64,000 nt of DNA from Arthrobacter pascens (GTDB lineage Bacteria; Actinomycetota; Actinomycetes; Actinomycetales; Micrococcaceae). This document shows positions 43,059 through 52,693 of this stretch, one piece after another; the stretch's first letter is position 1, and each line of letters begins with the position of its first letter. The stretch lies in NCBI RefSeq assembly GCF_030816475.1, contig NZ_JAUSXF010000001.1:682001-746000 (forward strand), read 5' to 3'. The notes beneath the pieces are model-generated. The model saw nothing but the letters and a program-made list of their open reading frames with translations. It was not told where the DNA came from and ran no database searches. Made by a program: the position numbers and the translations under genes.

Positions 43059-44103
43059 TTGCGGATACCTCCGTGCTGGCTGCGTGCATGGTGATGATGT
43101 CGGAGAGGAGTGCGTAGGCCGTCTCCACCCGGCCGGCTCCCGGTCCCGAGACTGTTACCGGGCCCAGGAGGTCGGTGTCGAAGGACAGAGCATTCGTAGC
43201 GCCGGAAATCCCGGCCAGCCCATGATCGAGGGGGAGTGCCACGGGGGATACGCCTGCCGTCACGGACCCGTCCGGGTTCCGCCGGGCGGAGCCGACGAGC
43301 TTCCAGCGGCGTCCCTCAAGGGCGCCAGTCCGGATATCCTCCGGCGTCACGGTTGAAATCCCCTGGCGCTGAACGTCCTTGAGCTCCAGGCCGGCGTCAA
43401 GCAGCTCGTTGGCGAGGATGAGGACCTTGAGCTGAACGTCGTAACCTTCGATGTCTGCTGCCGGGTTTGCTTCCGCGTAGCCAAGCGCCTGTGCCTCGCT
43501 GATGGCGGCTTCGAAATCCAGGCCGGCCTCCATCCGCCCCAGGACGTAGTTGCTGGTGCCGTTGAGGATGCCTTCGAAGCCGTTCAGCTTGAGCCCCGCG
43601 AACATCTTCTTGGCCAGGCGGATGACGGGAGTGCCGCTCATGACAGCGCCCTCGAACTCAAAGTGGACGCCGTTCCGGGCAGCCAGCGATGTCAGCTCTG
43701 CGCCGCGCAGGGCTACCGGGCCCTTGTTTGTCGTGCAGACGCTCTTTCCCGATTCGAGCGCCCAGCGGACGTGGGAGACTGCAGGTTCGCCGTCCTCGGG
43801 ATTCGTAAAGGTGGCCTCGCAGATGATATTCGCGGTGCAGTTGCGGATCACTGATTCGTTGTTGGTGTCCGCGGACCCGCCGTACTCGGCAAAGGTTTCG
43901 CTGCCCTGGCCCAGGTTGAGAACCACAGGGAGGTCGATACCTTCGGGCTGGACCAGGGATCCGAGGCGGAGATCGGTGATGGCCACTACCCGCAGGCCGA
44001 AGCCCAGTTCGGAACGAAGTGCCTCACCGCGAGTGGGGATCAATTCGGCGAGCGTCCTGTTGACGCCGCCGAAGCCGATCAGTGCAATGTCGTACGTGGT
44101 CAT
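43051..44103 (-). CDS. Homoserine dehydrogenase, ACT-less, probably catabolic
   Basis: 350 residues. [16 protein letters not shown] nucleotide motif, [23 protein letters not shown], and the catalytic stretch [20 protein letters not shown] with the Asp/Lys pair. The C-terminal ACT domain of biosynthetic enzymes is absent, so no threonine feedback is expected. GAAGGAG before the ATG. Operon head with an aldehyde dehydrogenase overlapping by 8 bp, divergent from the MmuP-like permease: this argues for homoserine oxidation rather than threonine synthesis. Confidence 0.85.
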   Translation of the reverse strand: MTTYDIALIGFGGVNRTLAELIPTRGEALRSELGFGLRVVAITDLRLGSLVQPEGIDLPVVLNLGQGSETFAEYGGSADTNNESVIRNCTANIICEATFTNPEDGEPAVSHVRWALESGKSVCTTNKGPVALRGAELTSLAARNGVHFEFEGAVMSGTPVIRLAKKMFAGLKLNGFEGILNGTSNYVLGRMEAGLDFEAAISEAQALGYAEANPAADIEGYDVQLKVLILANELLDAGLELKDVQRQGISTVTPEDIRTGALEGRRWKLVGSARRNPDGSVTAGVSPVALPLDHGLAGISGATNALSFDTDLLGPVTVSGPGAGRVETAYALLSDIITMHAASTEVSANA

Positions 44104-44242
44104 GGTGCTCCTTCATCAGTTACATCGGTCCTCCAATGCTGGCCGCATTCCTTGTCCGTCAGTGCATGTGATTCTGACCGAAAGACTGGGCGGAATGACC
44201 ATCTGGGTGCCGATCCGACATGTGCCCTTCACGTATATGACG

Positions 44243-44262
44243 TTCAACATGCGCATGACGAA
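44243..44262. promoter_or_regulatory. Palindrome in the homoserine dehydrogenase / mmuP divergent promoter
   Basis: TTCAACATGCGCATGACGAA: perfect central CATGCGCATG and outer TTC/GAA. It lies within a 300-bp gap (44104-44403) that otherwise contains AT-richer promoter-like sequence and no gene. Plausible IclR or Lrp site. Confidence 0.5.
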
Positions 44263-44403
44263 ATGTTTTTGATGACCAAATGAGGCTTCCTGTGTTAGTT
44301 TCATCACTACCGTTACTGCACAGCTTCGAAATTGCCTGCCCCACAGGCGGTTGGCTGTGACCACCTTTCGCATCAAGACCTGTCCACTCACCTGGGAGAA
44401 ACC

Positions 44404-45843
44404 ATGGAACCTTTGTCACCAGTCCGGCTGGAACCCCGGCCCGATACATCCTCGTCGACCGAATCCGGGCTCCGGCGGTCCATGGGGCCCCGACACCTTG
44501 TGATGATCGCCATGGGCGGGGTGATCGGCTCCGGGCTGTTCCTCAGCTCGGGCTACACCATTTCCCAGGCGGGGCCGCTCGGGGCCGTGCTCGCCTATCT
44601 CATTGGCGCCTTCGTCGTGTATCTGGTGATGGCCTGCCTGGGCGAACTTGCCATTGCCTATCCGGTTTCCGGCGCCTTCCACATTTACGCGGCGAGGTCG
44701 ATCGGGCCGGCAACCGGGTTCACCACCGCCTGGCTCTACTGGCTCTGCTGGGCTGTAGCCATCGGATCGGAGTTCACCGCCTCCGGCCTCCTGATGCAGC
44801 GCTGGTTCCCGGGCGTCGACGTGTGGGTCTGGTGTGTCATCTTCGCGGCCGTCCTCTTCGGCCTGAACGCAGTTTCTTCGAAGTTCTTCGGTGAATCCGA
44901 GTTCTGGTTTGCAATCGTCAAGGTCGGCGCCATCATCGTCCTGATCGTTTTCGGTGGCGCGGCGCTGTTCGGCTTCCACCCGCTCAGCGAGGCGGCCAAC
45001 CATCCCAGCCTGTTCCAGAACTTCAACACCTCCGGCGGTCTCTTCCCCAACGGCTTCACCGGGGTCCTGGTCACCGCACTTGCAGTGTTCTACGCCTTCT
45101 CCGGCTCGGAACTCATCGGTGTGGCAGCGGGCGAGACAACTGATCCCGCCACCAGCATCCCCAAAGCTATGCGCAGCACAGTCATCCGTCTCCTGATCTT
45201 CTTCGTCGGGGCCATTGCTGTCATCGCCGCCACCATCCCGTTCGAGCAGGTCGGACTTGATGAAAGCCCGTTCGTGACGGTCTTCTCATCCATCGGCATC
45301 CCGTTCGCCGCCGACATCATGAACTTCGTCATCATCACCGCGCTCCTCTCCGCCGGAAACAGCGGTCTCTTCTCCTGCGCCCGCATGCTGTACTCCCTTG
45401 CCGATGAGGGGCACGCTCCCCAGGCACTGAAGAAGCTGACCCGGCGCGGCATCCCGATGATTGCACTCTCCGTCAGCATGCTCGGCGGCCTGGCTTCGCT
45501 GATCAGCAGCGTCGTTGCCCCGGAAACTGTGTACCTCGCGCTGGTGTCAGTGGCAGGATTCGCCGTCGTCGGAGTGTGGATGTCCATCACCGCCTCGCAC
45601 TTTTTCCACCGCAGGGCCTTCGTCAAGAACGGCGGCGATGTTGCTGCCCTCGCCTACCGGGCCCCGCTGTTCCCGCTGGTGCCGATCCTGGCCTTTTCGC
45701 TCTGCCTTATTTCGCTGGTAGGCATCGCCTATGACCCGAACCAGGTTGCGGCACTCTACTTCGGAGTCACCTTTGTGGGTGTCTGCTACGCCTTCTTCTA
45801 CTTCAAGTACGGGCGCAAGGCACGCTTCGGCCAGCCTGCCTAA
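44404..45843 (+). CDS. mmuP: Amino-acid permease resembling S-methylmethionine permease MmuP
   Basis: 479 residues, twelve helices, APC/AAT family. GGVIGSGLFLSSGYTISQAG, CLGELAIAYPVSGAFHIYAA, IGPATGFTTAWLYWLCWAVA and AFSGSELIGVAAGETTDP follow E. coli MmuP closely as I remember it (LSSGYxISQAG, GAFHxYAAR). A MmuM-type methyltransferase gene lies 3 kb downstream, strengthening the call. ATG 44404 with GGGAGAAA; earlier in-frame starts are unsupported. Ends at a 17-bp terminator. Confidence 0.82.
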   Translation: MEPLSPVRLEPRPDTSSSTESGLRRSMGPRHLVMIAMGGVIGSGLFLSSGYTISQAGPLGAVLAYLIGAFVVYLVMACLGELAIAYPVSGAFHIYAARSIGPATGFTTAWLYWLCWAVAIGSEFTASGLLMQRWFPGVDVWVWCVIFAAVLFGLNAVSSKFFGESEFWFAIVKVGAIIVLIVFGGAALFGFHPLSEAANHPSLFQNFNTSGGLFPNGFTGVLVTALAVFYAFSGSELIGVAAGETTDPATSIPKAMRSTVIRLLIFFVGAIAVIAATIPFEQVGLDESPFVTVFSSIGIPFAADIMNFVIITALLSAGNSGLFSCARMLYSLADEGHAPQALKKLTRRGIPMIALSVSMLGGLASLISSVVAPETVYLALVSVAGFAVVGVWMSITASHFFHRRAFVKNGGDVAALAYRAPLFPLVPILAFSLCLISLVGIAYDPNQVAALYFGVTFVGVCYAFFYFKYGRKARFGQPA

Positions 45844-45872
45844 GGCAGTCATCAAAAATTGAAGGGCTGACC

Positions 45873-45912
45873 GGCTTGGTGGCCGGGGACTTCCGTCCCC
45901 GGCCACCAAGCC
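45873..45912 (+). terminator. Strong terminator after the permease
   Basis: Perfect 17-bp stem (45873-45889 with 45896-45912), 6-nt loop CTTCCG. Confidence 0.85.
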
Positions 45913-45963
45913 ATGACGGCATGTGAGAATAGGCGTAGTTGTCGGCCGGAAGGAGCGTAGAGC

Positions 45964-46764
45964 GTGGATTCCTCCTCGGAAGCGTCATCCATGGCCCAGG
46001 GACTTCGGATTGTCCGGCTGGTTGCAGACCGGGAGAAGTGGGGCAGGCGGCTCCTTGGCGTTTCCCAGCTCGCCGCCGAGCTGGAGATGGAACAAAGCCG
46101 GGTCTCCCGGCTGACCCAGGAACTGTGTGAGCTGGGCCTGTTGGAACGCGTGGAACGCGGCCCTTTCCGGACCGGCCCGCGTTTTTTCGGCCTGGCAGCA
46201 GCGTTGAATACAGGATGGGTGCGTGAATCCAGGAGCGAGCTGGAGGCTCTGGTGGCTTCTTTCGGCCTGAGAGCCAGGGTCTCCGTCCGCGAGGGGTTCC
46301 GCGTCATTCTCCTGCGGGCCTCGAGCAATGACGCGGTGCCGGGCAGCTTCGTGAAGCCCGGTATGGTCACGCCGGTGTGGTGTACGGGCTCCGGCCGCGC
46401 TTTGTTGTGGGACCACGGGACGCCTGCCGTCGAGGCCCTCCTCGAAGGCGTTAACTTCATCGGAGTAGGCGGCCCCGGGGCGGCTCATTCACCGCAGGAA
46501 GTCGCCGAACTGTTGGACCGGGACAGGGCGCGGGGCTTCATCCTTGCGGAGGAAGAATTCGAGCACGGAGTCTATGAACTGGCCGTTCCCGTCCGCCGCG
46601 CTGATGGCTCCATACTTGCCGCCCTCAGTGTCCTGGGTGGTCGGGCCGAGATCGAGTCCGGCACCGATGACATAGCAGCGGCACTCACTGCAGCAGGCCA
46701 GCGGCTGGGGTCCAACGATGGCCGCGCGCGGGAAAACGACGGCCGGAAGGGCCTCGCCGGGTAA
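45964..46764 (+). CDS. IclR family regulator, copy 1
   Basis: 266 residues, GTG start with GAAGGAG upstream. wHTH: LLGVSQLAAELEMEQSRVSRLT; the effector domain ends with AVPVRRADGSILAALSVLG and ARGFILAEEEFEHGVYELAV. It follows the permease terminator, so it is transcribed on its own. Likely regulator of the S-methylmethionine/homoserine genes. Confidence 0.88.
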   Translation: MDSSSEASSMAQGLRIVRLVADREKWGRRLLGVSQLAAELEMEQSRVSRLTQELCELGLLERVERGPFRTGPRFFGLAAALNTGWVRESRSELEALVASFGLRARVSVREGFRVILLRASSNDAVPGSFVKPGMVTPVWCTGSGRALLWDHGTPAVEALLEGVNFIGVGGPGAAHSPQEVAELLDRDRARGFILAEEEFEHGVYELAVPVRRADGSILAALSVLGGRAEIESGTDDIAAALTAAGQRLGSNDGRARENDGRKGLAG

Positions 46765-46778
46765 AGCCCGGTCTGCGG

Positions 46779-47537
46779 CTAGGCCCGGCCCAGTGTCGAC
46801 TCAAGCCATTTTCCCCATGACTGGAGCGCCTTGGCGCAGGATTCCCGCCGTGGCTCCAGGCGGGTCTTGGCGCCCACGGTCTGCAGCGCTGCCACCACGT
46901 CGCCCTTGAAGTCCCGAATCGGAACGGCGAGGGAATACAGTCCGGGCTCGGCTTCCTCGTCGACGATGGAGTACCCGCGTGCCCGCGCCGTGCGCAGCCG
47001 TGACAGGAAATCGTCGACGTCGACAGGTGTCTTGGGGCCGTGCCGCACGAAGGCGACGCCGGAGAAAACGGTCCTGACCTCGTCGTCGGACGCTTCCCAC
47101 AGCAGTGCCTGGCCGGCATCGCTGCAGTAGGCCGGATAGGGGCGGCCCAGCCAGGAACCTACCATGTTGCTGCTTGCCGGGACACGCTCACCGACGGTGA
47201 CGGTGCTGTCCCCGCTCAGAATGCCAAGGAAGCATCCTTCATCAGTTTCAGCGGCCAGGCCTTCCAGTGCGGTCACGCCGTCAGTCTGCAGGCGCTGCTC
47301 AGTCAGGAGCTGCGCGTCCGTCAGGAGCGACCAGTCCAGGGCGTAGGACCGATGGTCCCCGCGTGCCAGGAACCCTTCCTGCTGGGCGGTCCGCAGGCTG
47401 CGCGAAACCTGGCTGCGGTCCTTGCCGAGATCGGCCGCTATGTCAGCGACCGTCCCGCCGGGGAGGCCGTCTGCGGTGCGGGAGCCCACCGCCAGGACGG
47501 CCATGATTCCCCGGCCCATGCTGGATGTTTTAGGCAT
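46779..47537 (-). CDS. IclR family regulator, copy 2
   Basis: 252 residues from ATG 47537; the longer frame to 47693 is unsupported. wHTH: GTVADIAADLGKDRSQVSRSLRT; effector domain YPAYCSDAGQALLWEASDD and ARARGYSIVDEEAEPGLYSLAVP. Last gene of the hypothetical-cyclase-IclR operon and convergent with IclR copy 1. Confidence 0.87.
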   Translation of the reverse strand: MPKTSSMGRGIMAVLAVGSRTADGLPGGTVADIAADLGKDRSQVSRSLRTAQQEGFLARGDHRSYALDWSLLTDAQLLTEQRLQTDGVTALEGLAAETDEGCFLGILSGDSTVTVGERVPASSNMVGSWLGRPYPAYCSDAGQALLWEASDDEVRTVFSGVAFVRHGPKTPVDVDDFLSRLRTARARGYSIVDEEAEPGLYSLAVPIRDFKGDVVAALQTVGAKTRLEPRRESCAKALQSWGKWLESTLGRA

Positions 47538-47569
47538 GGATCCGATTCTAGTCACTGGACGGGTGAGCC

Positions 47570-48325
47570 CTAGTGGATGGCGACAATCCTGGCAGGAAAG
47601 CCGCTTCCGCCCAGAGGCTTGGGCCAGCTGGCGATCAGCGCCGCGCCGGCCTCCGGAAGCCCGTCCAGGTTCGCCATCAACTCGATCTGCCACCGGTTCT
47701 GCGCCAGGACGTAGGTCTCCAGGGTGAAGTCCTGCCGGGACGTGGCGAGGCCCGGGTCTGTGTCTGTTTGTTCATGCCCCACCGCGGTGACTGAACGCTC
47801 CTCGATCAGGAATGACAGGACTTCGTGCGACCACCCCGGCGTGTGGCTGACGCCGTCGTCGTCCCTGTTTGCCATCGCGCCGGCATAGGGCCACCGGTGG
47901 CTCCACCCTGTCCGCAAGGCCACGAAGGAGCCCGAAGGGATGGCACCGTTGCGCTCTTCCCATGCCTGGACGTCCGCCATCGTCGGAGTGGCGTCGGCGT
48001 CTGCGGTGACACGTCCGGAGATGTCGAGGATGACGAGCGGAAGGATCATCTCCTCCACCGGAATCTGGTCCAGGGTCCGTCCGCCGCGGATGAAGTGCGA
48101 GGGGGGATCAACGTGTGTTCCCCATTGGCCGATGATGGAATAGCGGTGGGCGGTGAAGCCGTCACCCTTTTCCAGATCGAAGACGGCTTCCCTGACTTCG
48201 TCGGGGAAGGCCGGGAAATGCGGCTGGCCGGGGTGGAATGCGTGCGTCAGGTCGGTGAATGACCTACCGGCAAGGAGCAGCTCCAGGCTGTCCCACAGTG
48301 CAGTCGTGGTGGTGGCTTGAGTCAT
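47570..48325 (-). CDS. Cyclase-family metal-dependent hydrolase (kynurenine formamidase-like)
   Basis: 251 residues with the family metal motif GQWGTHVDPPSHF (HxGTHxDxPxH variant with the first His replaced by Gln-Trp context), preceded by DLTHAFHPGQPHFP, and GHEQTDTDPG near the C-terminus. Members hydrolyse formamides, lactones or amides. ATGA overlap with the upstream hypothetical gene. Substrate unknown; a lactone or amide derived from homoserine is a speculative fit. Confidence 0.83.
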   Translation of the reverse strand: MTQATTTTALWDSLELLLAGRSFTDLTHAFHPGQPHFPAFPDEVREAVFDLEKGDGFTAHRYSIIGQWGTHVDPPSHFIRGGRTLDQIPVEEMILPLVILDISGRVTADADATPTMADVQAWEERNGAIPSGSFVALRTGWSHRWPYAGAMANRDDDGVSHTPGWSHEVLSFLIEERSVTAVGHEQTDTDPGLATSRQDFTLETYVLAQNRWQIELMANLDGLPEAGAALIASWPKPLGGSGFPARIVAIH

Positions 48326-48771
48326 GATGCGGCCTGGCTTTCAAAGACTGCCGGAAGGGCGGTGTTGGAGACACTGATCGGCCCTGTCAGCTCGATGACG
48401 GGCACCTCCCAGGGATGGATATCCACGATGTGCTGCACGAAGAGTTCCACGTCAGCATCATCGAGCGCCGCATCGAAATATGTCGTGAAGACAAAGGTGG
48501 GTGAGATCGTCGGCTGGCCAGCCTTGCCCAGCGTCGGATTGGCGCCCTCCGTGCAGGTAAACCCCTCGAAACCCAGACTTGATTCGAAGACGTGCTGGTA
48601 GTTGCCAAAATCGCCCAGCGCCGGGGAGTCAACCAAGGCCTGGAGCAGGGCCACGATGCCCGCCTCATCCTTGAGTGCTCCCGCATCGCCCTCGGCGAGC
48701 CGTGTGAAGGTTTCCGATGCTATGGGCCAGTGCACGCGCAGTTTACGCACGGCTTTCATTTCAATCTTCAA
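48322..48771 (-). CDS. Hypothetical protein upstream of the cyclase-family gene
   Basis: 149 residues from TTG 48771, chosen because AGAGG lies six bases upstream; ATG 48759 is the alternative. Soluble, with FTTYFDAALDDADVELFVQH and IHPWEVPVIEL. The HPWEVP strand resembles HPYEVP seen in ferredoxin-like folds (CutA/NIF3-type), which suggests an oligomerisation or metal-binding domain; this is a guess. It starts the operon with cyclase and IclR copy 2, divergent from mmuM. Confidence 0.65.
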   Translation of the reverse strand: MKIEMKAVRKLRVHWPIASETFTRLAEGDAGALKDEAGIVALLQALVDSPALGDFGNYQHVFESSLGFEGFTCTEGANPTLGKAGQPTISPTFVFTTYFDAALDDADVELFVQHIVDIHPWEVPVIELTGPISVSNTALPAVFESQAAS

Positions 48772-48843
48772 GGGAATCCTCTTCCTGATCAGTTCACAAA
48801 CGGGCTGCTGCATGCCATGCTGGCATATAGTGATGATCATTAC

Positions 48844-48861
48844 AAGCATCAAGAAATGCTT
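48844..48861. promoter_or_regulatory. AAGCAT-n6-ATGCTT repeat upstream of mmuM
   Basis: Perfect 6-bp inverted arms with spacer CAAGAA, 46 bp before the mmuM ATG. A second imperfect palindrome, GTGATGATCATTAC, lies just left at about 48830-48843. Confidence 0.5.
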
Positions 48862-48907
48862 ATCCCGCACACCTTGAGAAGCAATCGAACAGCCTGGAGC
48901 CCGTACG

Positions 48908-49855
48908 ATGCCCAGTAACACCAAGCTTTCCCGCCTGCTCGAAGCCGGAGCCGACCTGACAGTGGATGGCGCCCTGGCCACGGAGCTTGAAGCGCACGGC
49001 TGCAATCTGGAAGACCCTTTGTGGTCGGCCAAGGTCCTGCTGGAACAGCCGCAGCTGGTCAAACGCGTTCACCGCGATTACTTCCGCGCCGGGGCCAACA
49101 TCGCCATCACAGCGAGCTACCAGGCCACCCCGCTCGGATTTGCCCGCCGGGGCATTTCTGAGGAGGCGGCCCTGGAACGGGTGGCGTTGAGTGTGCAGCT
49201 GGCCGATGAAGCGCGCCGCGAGCACCTCGCCGAAAACCCGGACGCTGGCCCGCTGCTGATAGCGGGTTCGGTGGGACCCTACGGTGCTTACCTCGCGGAC
49301 GGATCGGAATACCGGGGTGATTACAGCCTCAGCCGAAACGAGTTCATGGAGTTCCATCGGCCACGGATTGCGGCACTGGTGGAGGCGGGCGCCGACCTTC
49401 TGGCCTGTGAGACGATTCCGTCTTTGCCGGAGGCAGAGGCCCTTTTGGCCCTGATGGAAGAGTTCGACGTCGAGTCCTGGCTCTCGTTCACGCTCCGGGA
49501 CGGCGGCCACATCAGTGACGGTACGCCACTGGCCCAGGTGGCCAAGGTCTGCGGGGAGCAGCCGCTCGTCGTGGCAATCGGCGTGAACTGTGTGCCGTTG
49601 GAGCTGGTTTCCCCTGCCCTGGCCGCCCTCGGTGAAGCCACGGACAAGCCCCTCATCGCCTATCCGAATTCGGGCGAAAGCTATGACGCGGTCACCAAAA
49701 CATGGGGGCCCGCCGTCGCCGTCCCCGGGGGCGGGCAGCCCGCAAGCCTGGCAGAAGGTACCGCCGTCTGGCGTGAACTCGGGGCCCGGCTGGTGGGCGG
49801 ATGCTGCCGAACCACGCCCGAGGATATCGCCGGCGTCGCCGGCCGCCTCGCCTGA
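48908..49855 (+). CDS. mmuM: Homocysteine S-methyltransferase (MmuM-type)
   Basis: 315 residues. N-terminal VDGALATELEAHG, AITASYQATPLGF, then VGPYGAYLADGSEYRGDY; zinc Cys ligands in GVNCVPLEL and GGCCRTTPEDI. It transfers methyl from S-methylmethionine (or SAM) to homocysteine, giving methionine. Together with the MmuP-like permease it forms an S-methylmethionine salvage set. Confidence 0.92.
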   Translation: MPSNTKLSRLLEAGADLTVDGALATELEAHGCNLEDPLWSAKVLLEQPQLVKRVHRDYFRAGANIAITASYQATPLGFARRGISEEAALERVALSVQLADEARREHLAENPDAGPLLIAGSVGPYGAYLADGSEYRGDYSLSRNEFMEFHRPRIAALVEAGADLLACETIPSLPEAEALLALMEEFDVESWLSFTLRDGGHISDGTPLAQVAKVCGEQPLVVAIGVNCVPLELVSPALAALGEATDKPLIAYPNSGESYDAVTKTWGPAVAVPGGGQPASLAEGTAVWRELGARLVGGCCRTTPEDIAGVAGRLA

Positions 49856-49898
49856 GCGCAAGCGATCACCGCGATATCGCCGGGCGCTCGCGCGGAGT

Positions 49899-51293
49899 TC
49901 AGCCGATGATGGGTCGTTCCTCGGGCAGTTGGTAGAGCCTGGGCCGGGATGAAAGTGCTACGGCTGAGGCCACCGTGACGGTGCCTATACGGCCGGTAAA
50001 CATCAGAGCCATCAGGACCCATTCGGCGTTGACCGGCAGGTGGTAGGTGATTCCTGTACTTAGCCCGACTGTGCCGAATGCAGAGATGGACTCAAACAGC
50101 ACTTTTTCGAGGCTGTAGTCGGTGAACATCAGCAGCAGCATGGTTCCCATGATCACTGCTCCGACGCCCAGCAGGGCAACAGTGAGCGCTTGCCGTTGCG
50201 ATGACGAGCTGATCGACCGGTGCGCGATCGTCACCTGTTCGCGCCCGCGGATTTCATTCCAGATCGCAAAGGCCAACACCAGGAAGGTGGTTACCTTGAT
50301 GCCTCCCGCGGTACCTGCACTGCCGCCGCCGATGAACATCAGGACGTTGGTGACCATCAATGTTTCCGGAGACGCGAGGCCGTAGTCGATGCTGTTGAAA
50401 CCGGCCGTCCTCGGAAAGACCCCTCCGGCCAGGGAGCCCAGCAGCTTTCCTCCGAAGCTGAGCGGGCCCAGCGTTTCCGGCCGGTTCCATTCGAACGCCG
50501 CGAACAGGGCGATCCCCGCCACGAGAAGCAGCAGTGTGCCATAGATGGTGAGGCGGAGGTGGACACTCCAGTCCTTGATCCTGGTCCCGCCTCTGAGGAG
50601 TTGGATGATGACAGGAAAACCAAGTCCTCCGGCAATGATGGCCGCGCAGATCGGAACGATGATCCATGGATCTTCCGCGAAGCCGATGAGGTTGTCGCTG
50701 TAGAGGCCGAATCCTGCATTGTTGAATGCCGAAACAGCGTGGAAAATGCCGTGCCACAACGCCGTGGCGGGATTGCGGTCATAGGCGATCCAGAAGCGGG
50801 CTGTCAGGATGGTGGCGGTGGCTGCCTCGAAGAAGAGCATGATCCTGGCCACCCGGAACAGCACTGCCCGGACATCGCCAAAGTTCAGCGTGTGGGTTTC
50901 GGATTGCGCCACGAGCTGGCCTCTTAAGCCGATGCTCTTGCGCACAAGCAGTGCCAGCAGCGTTGCCAAGGTCATGATCCCGAACCCTCCGACCTGGATG
51001 AGTCCGAGGATTACACCTTGGCCGAACGGGGTCCAGAATGTTGCCGTGTCAACGGTGATCAGGCCGGTAACGCAGACCGCGGAGACGGAGGTGAAGAGTG
51101 CTGTTGTGAACGTGTCGCCCTCATCTCCTGTCCGAGATATCGGCAGCATCAGCAACATTGCCCCCACAATGATGACGGCCAGGAATGCCAGCGGCACTGA
51201 GCGGACCGGGTGCAGCAGACCTCTCTTGAAACGCTCTCCCTCGTCGGCAAAGACTCGCACCTGGCTCCGGCGGATGATTGGACTGTCCGTCAT
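49899..51293 (-). CDS. TrkH/KtrB-type potassium transporter subunit
   Basis: 464 residues. K+-transporter repeats with filter-loop signatures: SVSAVCVTGLITVDT, SAFNNAGFGLYSDN, FPRTAGFNSIDYG, SAFGTVGLSTGIT, each with the key Gly. Integral membrane, K+ or Na+-coupled. The KtrA/TrkA RCK partner is not in the window. AGGAG ten bases upstream; ATGA overlap with the APC transporter gene. Confidence 0.9.
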   Translation of the reverse strand: MTDSPIIRRSQVRVFADEGERFKRGLLHPVRSVPLAFLAVIIVGAMLLMLPISRTGDEGDTFTTALFTSVSAVCVTGLITVDTATFWTPFGQGVILGLIQVGGFGIMTLATLLALLVRKSIGLRGQLVAQSETHTLNFGDVRAVLFRVARIMLFFEAATATILTARFWIAYDRNPATALWHGIFHAVSAFNNAGFGLYSDNLIGFAEDPWIIVPICAAIIAGGLGFPVIIQLLRGGTRIKDWSVHLRLTIYGTLLLLVAGIALFAAFEWNRPETLGPLSFGGKLLGSLAGGVFPRTAGFNSIDYGLASPETLMVTNVLMFIGGGSAGTAGGIKVTTFLVLAFAIWNEIRGREQVTIAHRSISSSSQRQALTVALLGVGAVIMGTMLLLMFTDYSLEKVLFESISAFGTVGLSTGITYHLPVNAEWVLMALMFTGRIGTVTVASAVALSSRPRLYQLPEERPIIG

Positions 51294-52693
51294 GTGGCAC
51301 CGGCTCCTAGTGGTTCTGCTTCTGCTTCCGCTCCCACGTTCCGGATACCTGGCGGGCGGCCGGCCTTGGACCACGCCCGATAGAGGACGCCAGCAATAGC
51401 GAGGGCAGCCGCGAGACTTGCGACGGGAAGACCGCGGGATAAATTGGCGATGAGCGTGAACGTGACGACGAGCGTGCCGGCAATGTTCATGATCAAATAA
51501 CCGAGGTGACGGGCACGGCGGGAGAAGACGGCCATGGACATCAGTCCTGCGAGGAAGCTGAGAAAGACCGACACGGCGTAGAACAGGACAAGCTCCTGAT
51601 CATTTCCACCTGCTGCAGCCGTGGCCGCTCCAGCCAGGAGAGCAAACAGGCCCACTCCCCAATAGGGGGTGTGATGAGTGTTGGTGTGGCCCAGACGGGC
51701 TGAGAGTATGCCGACGGTTGTTCCTTTCGGACTGGTGTGTCGCGCAAGCGCTTTAAGCAGACCAGGGCCAGCCTGGAAGGACGAACTCGCCGCTGCCAGG
51801 AGCAGGAGGGCGGTGACGAGTTGGAAGGCGGCAAAGACGGGTCCGGGCGCGGCCAGCCGTGCGAGTTCTGCTATCTGGGTGCTGTGTTGGGGTGGGATTC
51901 CGACCTGCAAGAGAGCAGCTTCCGCTGCCAGGCCAAGCGTAATGGTTCCAACAATGGTGAGGGTGAGCCAGAGGGTAACGCGTCCGAAGCGGCTTCTGCC
52001 CGGGTTGTCCAGCTGTCCCAGTTGCGCGATCGCGGAGGACGGAGCCTCGACACCGGTGGCGAGGGCCATGGCGACCGGAAAAGCCAGGATCACTGCTATC
52101 GCCGGGGGCTGCCCCGGTGTGTTGGTGATGGTGCCTATCGGCCGCGGTGTCGCGCCCAGACCGTAAAACAGGACGACAGCGGCGACGATGATGAACGCCA
52201 GAGTCATCGAAGCGAAGACCAGTCTCCCAAGGTGGCCGAACCAGGTGATTCCCCCGACGAGGACGACCAGGCACAAAGCCAGCAATACCCGCCAAGGCGC
52301 CAAGGCCGGGAAGTAGGCAATCGCGGCTGAGGCGCCGGCCGAGACGCTGATGGCAATGGTGAGGACAAAATCGACCACGAGCGCGCCGATGGGGATAAAG
52401 GACCAGCCGTCTCCGAAGGCTTCACCCGTTGCGGCTGCGGCACCGCCACCCTGCGGATAGCGGATGATCAGCTGCCTGTAGTTAAGGATGACCAACGCGA
52501 TGATCGCCACGACAAGGAGCATCGTCGGCACCAGCAGCGCCAAGTCACCGCCCAAGGCCCGCAGGGCTGCTTCGATGGCGTAGGCGACTGAGGAAACAGG
52601 GTCAGCCATCACTGCGAACGCGAAGGCGAGCAACAGCGCTGTGCGGGAGTGCAGAAGGCCACCGGTCTGCGCGTGGCTTTTGAATCGGCTCAT
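51290..52693 (-). CDS. APC superfamily transporter next to TrkH-type gene
   Basis: 467 residues, about twelve helices. MADPVSSVAYAIEAALRALGG matches the first-helix motif of KimA/YdaO-like and related APC carriers. TM segments and GVEAPSSAIAQLG follow. It lacks the large C-terminal soluble domain of the 658-residue relative at 58371-60347. Coupled with the TrkH-type gene, so potassium is a likely but unproven substrate. Confidence 0.8.
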   Translation of the reverse strand: MSRFKSHAQTGGLLHSRTALLLAFAFAVMADPVSSVAYAIEAALRALGGDLALLVPTMLLVVAIIALVILNYRQLIIRYPQGGGAAAATGEAFGDGWSFIPIGALVVDFVLTIAISVSAGASAAIAYFPALAPWRVLLALCLVVLVGGITWFGHLGRLVFASMTLAFIIVAAVVLFYGLGATPRPIGTITNTPGQPPAIAVILAFPVAMALATGVEAPSSAIAQLGQLDNPGRSRFGRVTLWLTLTIVGTITLGLAAEAALLQVGIPPQHSTQIAELARLAAPGPVFAAFQLVTALLLLAAASSSFQAGPGLLKALARHTSPKGTTVGILSARLGHTNTHHTPYWGVGLFALLAGAATAAAGGNDQELVLFYAVSVFLSFLAGLMSMAVFSRRARHLGYLIMNIAGTLVVTFTLIANLSRGLPVASLAAALAIAGVLYRAWSKAGRPPGIRNVGAEAEAEPLGAGAT

